A DNA stretch of 64,000 nt from Chrysoporthe austroafricana (Eukaryota > Ascomycota > Sordariomycetes > Diaporthales > Cryphonectriaceae). The DNA lies in assembly GCA_001051155.2 (NCBI GenBank), contig JYIP02000003.1, positions 1,178,001 through 1,242,000 on the forward strand. The letters run 5' to 3'. This document shows, one piece after another, positions 10,215 through 22,050 of this stretch (the first letter of the stretch is position 1; each line of letters begins with the position of its first letter). The position numbers and the translations under genes are program-made. The notes beneath the pieces were generated by a model. That model did no database searches. It was not told the DNA's origin and saw nothing but the letters and a program-made list of their open reading frames with translations.

Positions 10215-11452
10215 CTAGCAGGAGGCGCCGCTGGGCACGTTCGCGCAGTCGCTGCTCGAGTCGCCGCCCGTGACGTCGACGTCCCAGGTCCAGTCCTCGC
10301 ACGAGCTGGTGCTGCCGCAGTCAATGTAGATGTTGGTGGCGCCGCTGCTCACCGTGCCGGTGACGCCGCTCAGCGTCAGCTCGGTGATGGGCACGCCCGT
10401 GGTCGCCGTGTCGCCATCGTACGCCTGGGTGATGATGACGCCGTAGTCGGTGGCGCCGCTGATGGTGATGTCCTTGTACGTGATGCTCTTGACGGTGCCC
10501 GTGTCGCCCGAGATGGTCTTGATGCGCACGGCCTGCTGCGAGTCGACGACCTGGCTGCTCTCGAACGTCACGTCCTCGACCGTGTTGTCGGAGCGGCCGC
10601 CCACAGAGCCGATGGACAGGCCGTGCCCACCGGAGCAGTACCCGCCCGTGAAGACGATCGTGGACCCAGAGTTGATGGCGACGCAGTCGTCCTGGTTGTA
10701 GCACTTCGCGTTCGTGATCGTAACGCCCGTGGAGGAGCCGATGTCGAAGCAGTCCGTGTTGGCGCCGAGGGAGTCGCCGGCCGAGTTGTCGATGGTGACG
10801 TCGGTGACGGCGAGGGTGGTCACCGTGTCGATGGAGAAGACCTGGACGGGCGCGTTGGTGATCGTCACGCCGGAGATGGTGCTGTCGGTCAGGTCGTGCG
10901 CCTGGAAGAACTTCGGCTTGGTCTTGCCACCGTTAGAGCCCTCGCCGTCCCAGTAGTCGGCACCGTTGCCGTTGAGGCTGGAGCCAGACGCGCCGGTGAC
11001 GGTGATAGAGGACCCGGAAACAGCAAAGAGGGGACCATCCCACTCCTCGTAGGCAAAGGTTGTCTCGCCCTCGAAAATGACCTGGCTGTGCGTTAGTACA
11101 CGAGGCATATTCAGAGACAGACAGAGCCCTGGTCGCCGCAGCGTCGTCGATGGTAAGGTAGGTATGGATCTTCAACACTAACCTCGGTGTTATCCGCAAG
11201 ACCGGTCATGTCAAGCGTAACGCCAGCCGGAACGCTCAGCGCAGACAGCACGATAGTGGCACAGTCCTTCTTGCTCGCACTGGCAGATGAGTAACCATCG
11301 CTGCCGGAGAAGGTGCAGGAGCCACGCTTCTGCAGGGCCTGATCAACCTCCATAGGAGACGGAGCAGGGGTCGGGGCCGGAGCCGGGACGGCCAGGGCGC
11401 CGGAGGCCGCGAGGATGGCAGCGAAAAGGCTGGAAGTATACATGATCAACAC
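10215..11452 (-). CDS. Secreted endopolygalacturonase, GH28
   Basis: Hydrolyses alpha-1,4-galacturonosyl bonds in homogalacturonan outside the cell. Two exons, 11183-11452 and 10215-11081, give 378 aa, usual for the family. Residues 1-21 form a signal peptide, followed by a Pro/Ala-rich propeptide ending in a Kex2 site (Lys42-Arg43). All GH28 motifs are present: NTD with Asp200, QDD with Asp221 and Asp222, GGHG with His243, and RIK with Arg276 and Lys278, so the enzyme should be active. Ser/Thr/Gly-rich strands give the parallel beta-helix, and the C-terminus carries paired cysteines. Met4 is an alternative start. A TATA box lies about 200 bases upstream. It converges on the rhamnose dehydrogenase, placing pectin depolymerisation next to use of a side-chain sugar. 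Confidence 0.95.
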
Positions 11453-11605
11453 GTAAAGAGTGACTGAAGGTCAGGACTGCTGAAAGACAGGAAAAGTAAG
11501 CCGATTGTCAGGGAGAGAGTGAAAAGTGGCCCAGGCCAGCGGAGCAAAGGAATGTAGCTGTGCGACTTGCAACGATGCGATAGTCTCGAAGGAGCCACAG
11601 ATCGT

Positions 11606-11635
11606 GCCAAGAGATGGCCAAGAGATGGCCAAGAG
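11606..11635. repeat. 11-bp tandem repeat in the polygalacturonase promoter
   Basis: Two full copies and part of a third of GCCAAGAGATG, 155-185 bases upstream of the polygalacturonase ATG, close to the inferred transcription start. Role unknown. Confidence 0.75.
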
Positions 11636-11648
11636 GCGACCCACGAGC

Positions 11649-11656
11649 TTATATAT
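11649..11656 (-). promoter_or_regulatory. TATA box of the polygalacturonase gene
   Basis: TATATAAG on the minus strand, about 200 bases upstream of the ATG at 11452. It implies a leader of roughly 160 bases. Confidence 0.5.
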
Positions 11657-12878
11657 CCTCGCAGAGCCGCATGGCCGGTCGGTGTGTGAACACTATTGAT
11701 CCTGTCGGGGCCGTCATGTTGCCGCCCTCCCCCGGCGGCACCACGATGCCACGCAGCTTCGCCCCTAGGGCGATATTGCCCAGGGGGCGGCGACCCCTTC
11801 GGCAGATGAGGATGATCCTGGAATGGGTGCCTAGATATTTCCCACCACTGACTCCAGGCCAAGGTGCCAGGGCTGGCGAGTAAGGAAGCAAATCCACGTG
11901 AGAGAGTCAAGAGGCGGAGAAATATTCCGAATTCGTGTAGACAAATAGCTAGTAAACATGAAACTTCTCGAATGCAAGCGATGGCCGAAAATGGACTCAT
12001 ACCCTGGCAACTGTGGACGGGGTCAAGCCGGGGGCAAGTTGAGACTCTTCATTCCCTCTCACGCCTCTGAACAGAACGTCGACGCGGTCCCGCTATCTCG
12101 CGTATTTCCAGCGGGGACTTTGAAAGCAAAGAAGGGTGAAGGGTGACCCCATTTGTTCCTCGAACAAGCTTGTGCAACGCAGTCGGCCGCTGTCTGAAGG
12201 CCGCCTCGCGTAGCCTCATACTGCTTATATCAAACGAGGTGGGTTGGCTGGTGGCGCCACATCGGCAATGCAAGGGCCATGCAGTTACCCATGTGCGCCT
12301 CACGATCAGCACGCCTAGAATGGCCTAGTCGCCCCCTTGGGGCGGGCGGTCGTTATTTCGGACTCCGGGGTAATATCCTCGACATCGACGCATCAGTCCC
12401 TCCCAGGTGGTCCAGCTCGTCACCCACAGCACACGAGGGTCAGAGTGGCACCGTTAGGACAAATCCGAGACTACTCAGTTGAGTGACTGACGCGGCCCAC
12501 CTAGTTTCAATCTGGAGTAATATTTATCTCTTTTTGCGTGAAACAACACGCAGACAGACCAAGTGCGTTCTGAAAAAAGGATAATAGGTATCGCATGGGA
12601 CGTCGGAAACCACGAATCAAGGCCAACAACGCTCTGACGGACCCTTTACCACACAAGGACCGAACGCCCCGAAAATGCTCGATCCTCCTAGCCGTGTACC
12701 CAACCTATCCCTACGACAAATAAAATCTCTCTCTTTTCTTTCAGTGTGTGGCTGTGGTATGGGCCACACTTAATTCCGTTGCGTCGCGAGATGAACACAC
12801 GCCGGACGCAACGCGGACCCGAGGGCGCGCGTACCCTCCGTGACAACGATGGCGACGGCTCGGAGAGAGCAGATTGAC
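11657..12878. other. Intergenic region upstream of the polygalacturonase
   Basis: No supported gene. Short G/C-rich runs around 11700-11800 and 12330-12350 could hold regulator sites. I found no copy of the CCTCG-AGA-CGAGG palindrome here. Confidence 0.55.
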
Positions 12879-15691
12879 CTACTGCCGCGCAAACCCTTGC
12901 TTGGCCTGCCACAAAGTCAGCATAATAAATCCGTCGTCGAATCCACTGGAGCACAAGATCATCGTCGACTTACCTTCATCTGCTCAATCCTCGCCTTCAG
13001 TTGACTTGTCACCTCGGCTGCGCGCTTCCAGCTCTCAGCTCCATTTGCATTCCCACCAGTAGTTGCAGGGGCATTGTTATCCGAGAAACTCCTGTTGGCC
13101 GATCCCACGGCCGGCGACGCCCGTCCGCTCGCATGGCTGCCATTAGCGTACCGCCCCAACTCCGGACTGAGCACCTTATTCCTCGCGTACGGTGTGGGTC
13201 CATCGCCATTTTCTTTCTCGTCAGATATGTTGCTATAGTAGCTCGCGCGCTGACTGATGCTGCTGGACCTCGGAATGCCTTCACCCATCTCACCACGAAC
13301 AGGGCTGCCCATGTCATGGGGCGATGGGCTTATCATATCCGCACGCTGTACTCCTAGCTGCTCGGCCTTACTCAGAGCTCGCTTCAGGCGGTCGAGTTCC
13401 CTTCTCAACCTGTCATTCGTGCCCTCGGCTGCTTCGGCATCGCTGCGTGCTCGTACTAGTTGCGTCTCCTTTGCCTTGATACTCAGAACATCGCGAGTGT
13501 GGTCCTCGATGAGCCCTGCATTCTGATTCTTAAGCTCCTGGATCTCGGACAAGAGCTTCGACCGTTCATGGCGGTGTTCCTCTATCTGTCGCATGAGTCG
13601 CTCATTGGCATCACGTAACTCTTCGAGCTCTGCGCGCTCCACGGCTGTCAGTCCGGATGGGGCGGGTGTGGGCTCAGCAACCGCTGCCAGGGCTGCCGAA
13701 GCAGCAACAGGTTTGGCTAATGACCGCCCGGCGAGGCCTCCTCGACCCATCCCGATGCGAGGACGAGGAGGCGAGATCACTGGTTCTGGCTCCGGCTCTT
13801 CGACATAATCGTCTTCTTCCGGAGGCGGCGGAACTGCAACGGGGCGGCGGGGCGATGCAAGGCCAAGTTTCTTCTGGGGAGCCTTTAGACCTCCAATGCC
13901 TGGCTTAGCCAGGCCGAGTTTCGACGCGGCTGGCCTTGCGGTAGGCTGCGGTGCTAGTGGAGGCGTCTCGGCCCGAGGAGGCGCCGCAGCGGGAGCCGCA
14001 GCTGGCTTTTTGACGACTTTCTTGACGACCTTCTTGGCAGGTCCTGGCGGGGGCTTCGCAGCAGGTGGTGGTGCTTTGGGCTTCTCTTTAGCCTTAACCT
14101 CCGCAGTCTCGTAAAATTCCTTGACTTTGCCCTTGCGAATGTCGTCCAGGCCCTCCAGATGCGGGTTCATTGCCCGCTCCCCAATGATCTTCATTATCGT
14201 TCCAAGAATCTCGGCGCCACCTTCTCGAAGCACTGGGCTTGACTCCGCGAGCAGTTTCTTGGCCACATCGACCATCTGGCTGATCTCTGGCTTGCTGGGC
14301 ACGTCTCTAGTGGTCCGCAGGCATCGCACGAGGAACTTCATGGTTCCCTCTTTGACCTGCGGATTCTTGTGCACCAAGTATGCCAGAATATCCTCAAGAC
14401 ACTCCGTCAGGCCTGTAGCTAGGAAGACCTGGTCGAGAGCAGCACCAAGCGCATCCGCAACCGTGGCCTTCTTTTCCTTTAAACGCTCCAGGATGGGCTG
14501 CATCACGATTGACCTATATTTAGCGTAGCTTTTCCGTAGACCCTTGGCCAGGAGCTCGATACACTGTGCAGCCTGTGTGACACATGCGATGTTGGCATCC
14601 TTCATGGACTTTGCCAGGGAGCGGTTGACCTCGTGAAAGTCGCCATCTTTGATCCTCGGCACGTTGACCAGGGCGTACAGGGCCTCAAGGGCTTCCTTGC
14701 GATCTTTCCATTTTGCTGACCCGAGGCGGTCGTAGTAGTCACCGGGTATGCCCTTGAGTACGTCCTGGGGTTCTGCCAGGTCGAAGGCATCAATCTCCTC
14801 GGGCTCTTCGACTTCGTCACCCTCCGCGCCATCCTCGTCGCCACCCCCGGCAGCCGGTGCCCTTTCCTTGGCGGCTTGTTGTGATCTTAGCAGACGCTCC
14901 TGCTTTGGGGCGCCTTCGGCTTTGATCTTTTCGAACTGGGCCTCGAGGTCAGACTGTTGTGTCGGTTTCAAGTCGCCCCAGAACATTGGTTTCATAGCTT
15001 CCCGGAGCCACCTATAGAACTCGACCGCCAGGTTTGTCGCCTCGGCCCGCACATTCTTGTCGGCGTGGCCAAAGGCCTTTGGCAAGACCTTGAGTACTGG
15101 TTTCGGGTCCGCAGTCTTGCAGCCGAAACTGTGGAAGATCGTCGTCAGGGCGTTCAGAGCGGCAGCCACCGTCTTCGGCTGCTTGGCGGAGAGCACTGGC
15201 AGGATATCCTCGATAACAGGGCCGGGCACATCCAGCTCGCAGAGCAGTAGCAATGCCTCGATGGAGGATGTCTTGGTTGCTGCCCTCGTGGAGGGCAGGC
15301 CCTTCTCGCAGAGGGGCGTGACCGTGACACCCCTTGTCCTTGTCCCATGCTCCTTGCTACCAAATTTCAGGAAAGCGCAGTATGCTGCTATTCCGTCTTG
15401 CTGGGCGGCGACATTGCTGTCAGCCACAGCCCCCTTCCACAGCGACGAGTCGAAGAGAAACGGTTTGAAGGCCGGGTCGTGCTCGTCGGCGGTGAGCTCG
15501 AACTGTTTTGTGGCATCCTCGTATGCCTGTTTGCGGACTTTCCAGATCTAGCGGGACAGAACACCACGTGTTAGCTCGTAGCAGGGCGTAACGACCTGGG
15601 AGGGGGGGATGGGAGGCTGGACGGAACGCACCTTGTGTACCCAGCGTTCTGTGAGCGGCAGAGAGCTGTAATCGTCCTCTCCGTCAGCCAT
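12879..15691 (-). CDS. alpA/stu2: Microtubule polymerase, XMAP215/Dis1/Stu2 family (TOG-domain protein)
   Basis: Binds tubulin and speeds microtubule plus-end growth at spindle poles, kinetochores and cytoplasmic tips. Three exons: 15632-15691, 12974-15547 and a 27-base last exon at 12879-12905, giving 886 aa. Order along the chain: TOG1 at about 1-240, with the family start LTERWVHKIWKVRKQAYEDA; an acidic linker at about 256-285; TOG2 at about 286-505 (GDYYDRLGSAKWKDRKEALEAL); a basic Lys/Ala/Pro linker (AKKVVKKVVKKPA) that can bind the microtubule lattice; a coiled coil at about 655-750 for dimerisation; and a Ser-rich tail. Two TOG domains plus a coiled coil is the fungal layout. Reading through the donor GTAAGT at 12973 would end the protein at SRR; splicing to AKQGFARQ is favoured by a TGCTGAC branch point. 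It is head to head with LIS1. Confidence 0.93.
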
Positions 15692-17629
15692 GTTGGGTGT
15701 CGTGTGGTGGTCTGAGACAATGGTGTCGGAGCGAGTCGGAGGAGGGGAGACGTCGGTGGTCGTGTGGTCCTCTGCGAGGGTGCGCTCGCTGGCGGGTGGG
15801 TGTCGCTTGAAGCTGCGAGCTATGCTTCCCGTTAGCTTCTTGAAGGCAGACCAGTTCTTGCGGCGCGTCATCTCCACGACGCGGAGGTGGCGGCATGTTC
15901 AGCAGCGATGGCCATGCGAACATGGCAGGGCGAGTGCGAGGAGGTGACAGCCTCACAGAGGCGGTGATGTGGTGATCTGGTGTGCTGGCAGAGTGGGCAC
16001 CTCTCCTTACCGGTCTGTCGCAAACAGCAGGTCCGTCCTCGTCTGGAGTCTCAATGAGCGCGTTGCCCCTGATGAAAGGGCCAGGGCGGTGCCAGTGCTG
16101 GTGGCTGTGCGCGGTCGCGAGGGGTCGGGCGTGCCTTGTCGGTTATGTCTCGCTTCGGAGGGGATGCTGCTTTGGCTGGGCGATGTTAGTTCTTGGTCCA
16201 AATCTTCGTCGCTGGAAGGCAGTTGTAGTTTCCTGCACCCACCCTGGGCGGTAAGAAAGTGGACTCTGCAGGGGATCAGGGGTGTGGCCCGGTGGCTTGG
16301 GCAGGGCCGGTGAGGTGCTGCCAGGGCAACGGCAGCCAGCAAAAGCAACAAGCCACCCACCCAGGCGCGGGGCAGATCTGTCAGTCAGTATTCAGCAGGA
16401 CCCGAGCGGTCGGAATCGCCCTGGGCCTGAAACTGTGTGCTGGGTACTGGGTACGCCTTACAAGGAGGTCCGCGCCCAGACGAGCGATCTACAGTCAAGC
16501 GGTGGTAAAGAGGAGTGAGACACACGTGACGTGCCGAAGAGAACAGGAGGGAAAAAAAGAAAAAAAAAAAACGGCGATCGCAGGTGACTGTTGTTGACGC
16601 TTCGCGCCACGCACATGCAACGTCCGGAGTGCAGGCTTAGCAGTACTGTTAATGCCCAATGACTCCGACCTGCTGATTGCCGGGGAAACGTGATGTCACT
16701 ACGACCCCAGTGCGGACGTACTACTACTATGCATCTAGACCCCTACTCCTTGCAACAGCGCCTGACAGCTGCTGCACTGACTCACCAGCTGGCCGCCACA
16801 GGCTGCCCAGTACCTGCCGCGCTGCTCTACTTTACCTACTACACGCATGTACCACAGCAGCAGGTAAGAAGATGCTCCCTCCCAGACGGTTTAGCTGTCA
16901 GTGGTCGGTCGACATGCCACTTCAGAGTCCAGTCCTCCCACGGATGACGGCGGGACGGGTGAGATGGGCGATGCTGCGAGCTCGTTCATGCGTCCTGCGG
17001 TGCACTGCTTAAAACTCCTGGTCCGTTCTGGCCGTCGACCAGGGCTTGGCCCATTTCCCTGCACCTGACAAGGAACGGATCCAACACCTGAGGTCGACGA
17101 CCACTCGTTCAGGTGCCTCGTACTGCGCTTGCAGACGATAGTAGAAACCCCTGCTCAAGCGCGATCCACCCTGACACGTCCAGACGTTCTCGCTCTGCTG
17201 CAGACAAAGGCAGGAAAGACCAGACCGATTTTTCGATCTGTCTGAACGCCATTCCACTCCTCCTCGCCCCCCCCCTCCTCCCAAACCTTATCTCGACCTG
17301 CAACCACGCGGTCCACCAACATCTCGTCCACAGTCGATCCGCCTCCCCCCTCTCGAAACGACGACAACTTCCAGCATCCCCAGATCTGCCGAGCCCAGTG
17401 CGACGGTGATAGCATCGCCTCGGCATCCCTCTGCTAGCTCGGCCTGCACCCCGGACCCGGCAGGCAGCGCGACGCAACCACCGCGGGCGAAGACGTTGGG
17501 CATCCTCCTGCTCATGAAGACGCCTGCAGATCCACTTCCCCTCCCTGCCCGCGACACCACCGCTATCGAGCTTGACCAGCACACCCCCCAGCGTCGACGG
17601 GGGCAGCTAGGTCGGGGAGAGAGGGCACC
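15692..17629. other. Divergent intergenic region between the XMAP215 and LIS1 homologues
   Basis: No gene supported. GC-rich near both ends, with an A-rich run at about 16550-16572 and CT-rich leader sequence at 17150-17400. Many overlapping ORFs on both strands look like base-composition artefacts. Confidence 0.6.
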
Positions 17630-19157
17630 ATGAGCCAAATACTGACGAACCGCCAGGCCGAAGAGCTGCAAGTCTACCCTCGTTCCAAACAGGCCACACG
17701 TCACTGTTGCGAGGGCTAACGTCCCCTGGCAGGCACAAGTCCATCATTGCGTACCTCTCGGCAAACAACCTTCCCAACACCGCTGCGGCCCTGCGGGAGG
17801 AGCTGGGCCTGTCTGAGGAGGCCCTCGATGTCAACACCGTCAAGAAGTATGAGGGGCTTCTCGAGAAGAAATGGACCAGCGTGGTCCGGCTGCAGAAAAA
17901 GGTGAGCAAGCCCCTGATCCGTCACCGAGAGACAGCACCACGGCAGCGCTGACCTCGCATCCGTCGCAGATAATGGAGCTCGAGTCGCGATCAGCTGCCT
18001 TGCAGTCCGAGATCGACAACGCAACACCGACTTCGCTCTCCAGGCGGAACCAAGATCCCGCAAGCTGGCTGCCCAAGGCGCCTGCGCGACATACCCTCCA
18101 ATCACACCAGAAGCCGGTCACCTGCGTCGCCTTCCACCCCGTCTTCTCTTCTTTGGCATCCGGCTCGGAAGACACGACCATCAAGATATGGGACTGGGAG
18201 CTTGGTGAGCTCGAGAGGACGGTCAAGGGTCACACAAAAGCGGTGTTGGATGTTGATTTTGGCGGGCCGAGAGGGGGCACACTGCTGGCGAGCTGCTCGA
18301 GCGACCTGACGATCAAGCTGTGGGACCCCTCGGACGAGTACAAAAACATCAGAACCTTCCCCGGGCACGACCACAGCGTGTCTGCTGTACGATTCATCCC
18401 CTCAGGCGCGGCAGGGGCAGCATCATCCAGCAACCTGCTCGTGTCCGCCTCCCGAGACCAGACCCTACGAATATGGGACGTGACCACGGGGTACTGCGTC
18501 AAGACTCTGCGGGGACATGCCGACTGGGTACGAGATGTGTGCCCCTCGGTCGACGGACACTTCCTCCTCTCGGCTGGAAACGACCAGACGGCACGTCTCT
18601 GGGATATCTCGTCGCCGAACCCCGAAGTGAAGCTCACCTTCATCGGCCACGAACACGTCGTAGAATGCGCTGTGATAGCGCCTGCCGCGGCCTATACGCA
18701 CCTCGCAACAATCGCGGGGCTCAAGAAACCGCCGCCGCCGACATCGGCTGCGGAGTTCATGGCAACTGGCAGCAGGGACAAGACCATCAGGCTATGGAAT
18801 GCACAAGGAACATGCATCAAGACCCTCGTGGGCCATGATAACTGGGTGCGGGCGCTGGTGTTCCATCCTGGCGGCAAGTACCTGCTGTCCGTCAGCGACG
18901 ATAAAACGCTGCGTTGCTGGGACCTGGCGCAGGAGGGCAAGTGCGTCAAGAAGCTCGAGGACGTACATGCGCACTTTGTGAGCTGTCTGAGATGGGCTCC
19001 CGGGATAGTCAAAGACGCTCCCGCAGCAACCAATGGGGAAAATGGGTCGAACGGGACGTTGACGCCCAAGAAAGCACTCGCCGGCAACGATGTCCAGATT
19101 CGATGTGTGATCGCAACGGGGAGTGTGGATCTGAACGTGAGGATTTTCGCAAATTGA
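17630..19157 (+). CDS. nudF/pac1: Nuclear distribution protein PAC1/NudF (LIS1 homologue)
   Basis: Regulates cytoplasmic dynein in nuclear migration and spindle positioning. Exons 17630-17671, 17740-17901 and 17970-19157 give 463 aa, the usual length. A LisH dimerisation motif ([24 protein letters not shown]) is followed by [13 protein letters not shown], a short coiled coil ([15 protein letters not shown]) and seven WD40 repeats from about residue 110, with endings such as IKIWD, IKLWD, LRIWD, ARLWD, IRLWN, LRCWD and VRIFA. The first splice junction is uncertain. Relatives read EELHKSI. The canonical junction that keeps frame (donor 17672, acceptor AAG at 17739) gives EELQSI, whereas the better-looking CAG at 17732 would retain HKS but needs an unusual donor. 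The second intron (17902-17969) is clear. Confidence 0.93.
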
Positions 19158-20439
19158 GCCCCTCAGGAGCAGACTCTGCTCCTGCCGTCACAGACAGATC
19201 AGGGCTGTCCCGGCGCAAAGTCGAAGTTAACGGAGGAAATGGTGTTGTTCGTCCACCGAATTCCTTCGCAGGAACCTCCTTCGAGTTTTTGGGAGGGGTA
19301 CTCACTGTCTCGGACCAGCATCTCAAGGAATCATCTCCAGATCACTGCCAGCACGGAGTTCTTCGGCACGATAGATATGTATTTGGTGGCATGTTTGGTT
19401 CAGCTTGTTTGTATCCGCCCTATCCATACGCACGTTGTCAGGGCAATGGCTGATCAAGGTTGTCTTGTTGCAGGTGGGGTGGCATTTCGTGTGTACGCGA
19501 CACATCAGATAGATACCCATGAAAGAAAGGTTTAAAAGGATCCCCTGCTCTGCTGCTGGTTTATAGTGAGATACCCGCGTAGCCAGAAATAGATGCTATG
19601 CTGCTGCTGTTGTCTCCCTCTCCTAGGCTCTACCTCTTGCTCTACTCTGTCCTGCTCGCCTAGTTGTTCTGCTCAGTTATCTGACTGACCAACCCTTCTC
19701 AAGTCACAGTCTAAACTAAACTGTTCGACTCTAGCATCCTATGTTATCTCTACAACTTTACTGGCAGTTGCATCATCGTCACTATCTCATCCCACCTTAG
19801 TCTCCTTGGTCATCTAGTTCTGCGTTCAACTTGATTTTGCCAGTCGTCTGCTTCCGCTCATCACCTTCTGCTCGCCACCAGTCACATCTCAAGTCTAGTC
19901 ATGTTTCTTGCTCTCTTCTCCCTCTCTGCTGTAGTGGGTGGCTGTGATGTGGGATAAGTTCAAGTACCCAGCGAGGAGCAAGTCACCTCCGCGCCGGACT
20001 TGCCAGGTTAGTTAGTGACCGGCGACGATATGGCCATCATAGTTGTAATGGAGACATTCAACTGCTCCATCATTCTATCCCCCTTGCCACCTCGGACCAT
20101 TGAGACCAGATAGCCCTAACTCTACCGGGCCTGCTGCAAATGAGCGTATAGTGCCACTTTAGAAAGAAACAATTAGTCATTGTCATAACAACCTAGTAGC
20201 GCAATTTCATAGTGACTGGCGACAAGGTTGTTCACTGTGGCTATCATCAAGCTATTCACTGTCTTGTGGAGGGAATATATCAACCTCAGACATTGTGTTG
20301 TCTTTCTGAGAATTCCTTCCTCCTGCTACACACAACGACTCTGGGCCTTTTAATGCACTTTTGACATACCCAGGTACACCTTCAGCACCCTCCGGCGCTC
20401 CACCAACAGAAAACCGCATTAAACAAAACAAGATCTACC
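19158..20439. other. Intergenic region
   Basis: Downstream of LIS1 and upstream of the gene at 20440. CT-rich leader-like sequence occupies about 19600-19930. No gene seen. Confidence 0.6.
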
Positions 20440-21750
20440 ATGTCTTCATATCGAAACAGATATGCACTATCCCCAACACGCCGTGACCAGACGAGGGATA
20501 GCTCCCCCAGTAGCTCTGATACAGCTACTGATCGCGAGTCCCAAGTCAATGCAGCTGAATCACGCTTCTGGGAGGCCGTGGACCACCTACACATAGTGCG
20601 CAACCGGGACCTCTACTTAGAAAGGAGCAACAGCCGCGCCGGGATCCTCCGACTGTGCGGCTTAGATGGTGATGCGTGTCAACCCAGTCGCCTACCCCAG
20701 GGGGAGTGTACCCAGGTTAGAACTCAGGACGTCAGGGCTCTGGAAAGAAAGCTAGTGTATCTACGACGTTTCCACAACACTATTTGGAGATTCAGCAGGG
20801 CGGACCAACCCGAGACGGAGCCATACGTGGAGCTGCTCCGCTTCAGGACCCTGCGCTTTGTAATCCAGCCGCCGGAGGGAGAGCTCGCTGAGTAGGTGAT
20901 GACTTCATGGAAGCGCTCCGCGAACTCCCTCGTGGAGATCTATGAAACGACCGAGATTCTAACGCCGCGGAATCCTAGGATAAGCTCTGGAGACATCTCA
21001 GCCGTCTTGAGCCGCTGCCGCGAGGAATTCGGAGGCAGCTACTTCATGCCGTCGTGTTTCGGCAAGGTCAGGTGGTTGCGACGCAGTGACGAGACTACGG
21101 TCCGGCCATTGCACGTCATGTCGTGGGCCATCCAGCCCCTATTCGAGGAGCACCTTCGGTCGTCTGTCGAGACCCAGCGACAGATGGACGAGGACGAGGT
21201 GTGGCTCCGCTACAGACAGACGCAGGCCGCCAACCAGACACGGAGCCCGCCGCCTCCCAGCGGGCCGGTACGTTCACCTAGGGTTCAACGGAAGAGAGGG
21301 CGGGGGGGATCGCAGGAGTGGTCCTACGAGACGGGCGAGAGATCTCGTTCTCGGGCTCCAGCGCCTTCCATCGAATTTCGCCCTATCAGTCTTGAGCTCC
21401 AGGACAATAGTCCGCGCTTTCCCTTCCTTTCCGGTGGCGGTGGCTCCGACTCGGTGGAATCCTCCTACTCGTGGGAACCCTCCGACCGCTCAAACCACTC
21501 TAGAGCCGGCAGTGAAAACCGGTATGGCTCTGTCCGCGGCCAGACGGTCATCCAGGCACCGGAGCGAGCGCCAGTACGTCAGGCAATCGAGCGGAGAACA
21601 GTACGTCGTGTTTCCTCGCATAGCGCTACCATCGAAGGCGTCCGGCACCAGAGGGATGATGGCAGCGGCGACGAGCAAGTTAGCAATCTGTCCGAGGACG
21701 ATGACGGAAGCCTCCATCCCAGCCATATCAGCTACTACCCGAGGAGATAA
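20440..21750 (+). CDS. Hypothetical protein related to the gene at 1311
   Basis: Function unknown. Exons 20440-20891 and 20979-21750 give 407 aa. The donor is GTAGGT, a CTAAC branch point lies 15 bases before the acceptor, and the acceptor is CCTAG. Without splicing the frame meets a TAG at 20893. The joined reading, GELAE-ISSGDISAVLSRC, matches HEGLQ-IGLGDIERILKAC in the protein encoded at 1311, with the intron at the same site and phase. Both start with an FW..VD.L element, carry an IWR......LRFR.LRFVI block, and end in a long Pro/Ser/Arg-rich disordered tail. Here the tail has an SRSRAPAPS stretch and an acidic end. No signal peptide or membrane segment is seen. An overlapping ORF at 21086-21874 is a shadow. 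Confidence 0.75.
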
Positions 21751-22050
21751 TGAGTACGATCATCTGGTACGTCTCTTGGGACGGGTCGTGAGATACTTCG
21801 GGCTGGGCAGGCCATCCTTCGGGAAAAGACTTGACGAGCAGGCCGTTGGGTTATTCTGGCGAGGGAGAGTTTAGACAGGACTCGGGCCAGAAGCGACGCA
21901 GGCGATGCAAAGGACAAGGTCGAGGCGAGAAAACGGCGCGGAACGAGGCACGCAAACGCCTGAGGATATATGCGAAGACACTTGAGGATTTCTTCTCGCT
22001 GTCCTCTTCCTTTTTCTCTTTGTTTCTCCCTGTCTCTAGATTTTCATCTG

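Noticed and set aside
12959..12973. Stop directly after SRR as the end of the XMAP215-family protein
   Set aside because: The preceding AAG|GTAAGT is a consensus donor and a TGCTGAC branch point with a CAG acceptor leads in phase to a 9-codon last exon.
15692..17629. Numerous ORFs of 60-160 codons on both strands between the two microtubule genes
   Set aside because: All are Arg/Gly/Pro/Ser-rich composition artefacts with no exon logic or family motif.
20890..20980. In-frame TAG splitting the gene at 20440, first read as a pseudogene or stop readthrough
   Set aside because: The TAG lies in a good intron (donor GTAGGT, CTAAC branch point, CCTAG acceptor) at the same place and phase as in the related gene at 1311.
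21086..21874. 262-codon ORF in another frame over the gene at 20440
   Set aside because: Shadow frame; homology to the protein encoded at 1311 lies in the annotated frame.
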